Shown here: piece by piece, positions 6,111-6,328 of the stretch | Position numbering within the stretch: the first letter of the stretch is position 1 | Layout: each line of letters begins with the position of its first letter | NCBI GenBank assembly: GCA_900313765.1 | Contig: OMSN01000101.1 | Span: 1 to 6,328 of the forward strand | Reading direction: 5' to 3' | From: an uncultured Eubacteriales bacterium | GTDB taxonomy: Bacteria; Bacillota; Clostridia; Lachnospirales; Lachnospiraceae | Length of the DNA stretch: 6,328 nt | The notes under the pieces: generated by a model | Told to the model about the DNA's origin: nothing | Seen by the model: only the letters and a program-made list of their open reading frames with translations | The model's database searches: none | Made by a program: the position numbers and the translations under genes

Positions 6111-6328
6111 ATGAAACGGACAGGACGTATAACAATCATAAGGCGTATCATTCTTGTGCTTCTTGCAGTCATGCTGGCAGGAAGTGGTACAGTATCGGCG
6201 GCAGAGGTCAATTTTGCCTATCCTACGACAACAAGCAAAAAAGGACTGTACATCACACCGGGAATGGAAGAGGATGCTATAGAACTGGGCGTAAAGCATG
6301 CTACGATCAACCTGAGTGTCGGAGACTT
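6111..6328 (+). CDS. Secreted protein, N-terminal fragment, DUF5722-like (partial)
   Basis: The reading frame starts at ATG 6111 and runs off the window end after 72 codons. It opens with a classic Sec signal peptide: basic MKRTGRITIIRR, hydrophobic IILVLLAVMLAG, and a likely signal peptidase I site at VSA-A or SAA-E (residues 28-32). There is no lipobox. The mature part starts EVNFAYPTTTSKKGLYITP and continues GMEEDAIELGVKHATINLSV (51-70). This resembles the start of DUF5722 proteins, which are secreted and thought to be related to glycosidase folds. That match is from memory and cannot be checked here. AAGGGGGG (6093-6100) is the likely ribosome binding site, ten bases upstream; AGGGAG (6104-6109) is too close. 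I see no promoter in 6027-6110, so it may depend on readthrough from the sigma factor gene. Confidence 0.7.
   Translation, partial: MKRTGRITIIRRIILVLLAVMLAGSGTVSAAEVNFAYPTTTSKKGLYITPGMEEDAIELGVKHATINLSVGD

Overview
The window reads as ordinary chromosomal DNA from a Gram-positive anaerobe of the class Clostridia, most likely a moderate-GC Lachnospiraceae-type gut bacterium. The support is strong purine-rich Shine-Dalgarno sites, sigma-A-type promoters, intrinsic terminators, an RpoD with a clostridial-style N-terminus, and a three-cysteine LarE. Species cannot be named from this. All genes lie on the + strand.

Layout. (1) 40-870: LarE, an ATP-dependent sulfur transferase for the nickel-pincer cofactor. 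It overlaps the TGA of a possible upstream frame by four bases (ATGA), so it is probably the last gene of an operon entering from the left. (2) 999-2030: an exported, methionine-rich, acidic protein of unknown function. Its signal sequence looks like a lipoprotein signal whose cysteine has become phenylalanine. It has its own promoter and a strong terminator. (3) 2206-3138: cysteine synthase (CysK type), as a single-gene unit. Its near-consensus promoter has the -35 box inside an inverted repeat, and a strong terminator follows. (4) 3358-4785: an alanine/glycine:cation symporter (AGCS family) with its own promoter. (5) 4872-6026: an RpoD-type sigma factor with its own promoter and a terminator. 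It is not next to dnaG in this window, and its last residues differ from the usual RpoD C-terminus. (6) 6111-end: the first 72 codons of a secreted protein resembling DUF5722 proteins, cut by the window edge.

The genes do not form one pathway. Apart from the possible operon at the left edge, each looks like an independent transcription unit; cysK and the symporter share only a loose amino-acid-metabolism theme. There are no tRNA or rRNA genes, mobile elements, CRISPR arrays or phage genes, and no non-coding stretch exceeds about 220 bases. I found no undescribed multi-gene system. The points most worth a second look are the divergent RpoD, the putative operator over the cysK promoter, the three-cysteine LarE and the lost lipobox cysteine.
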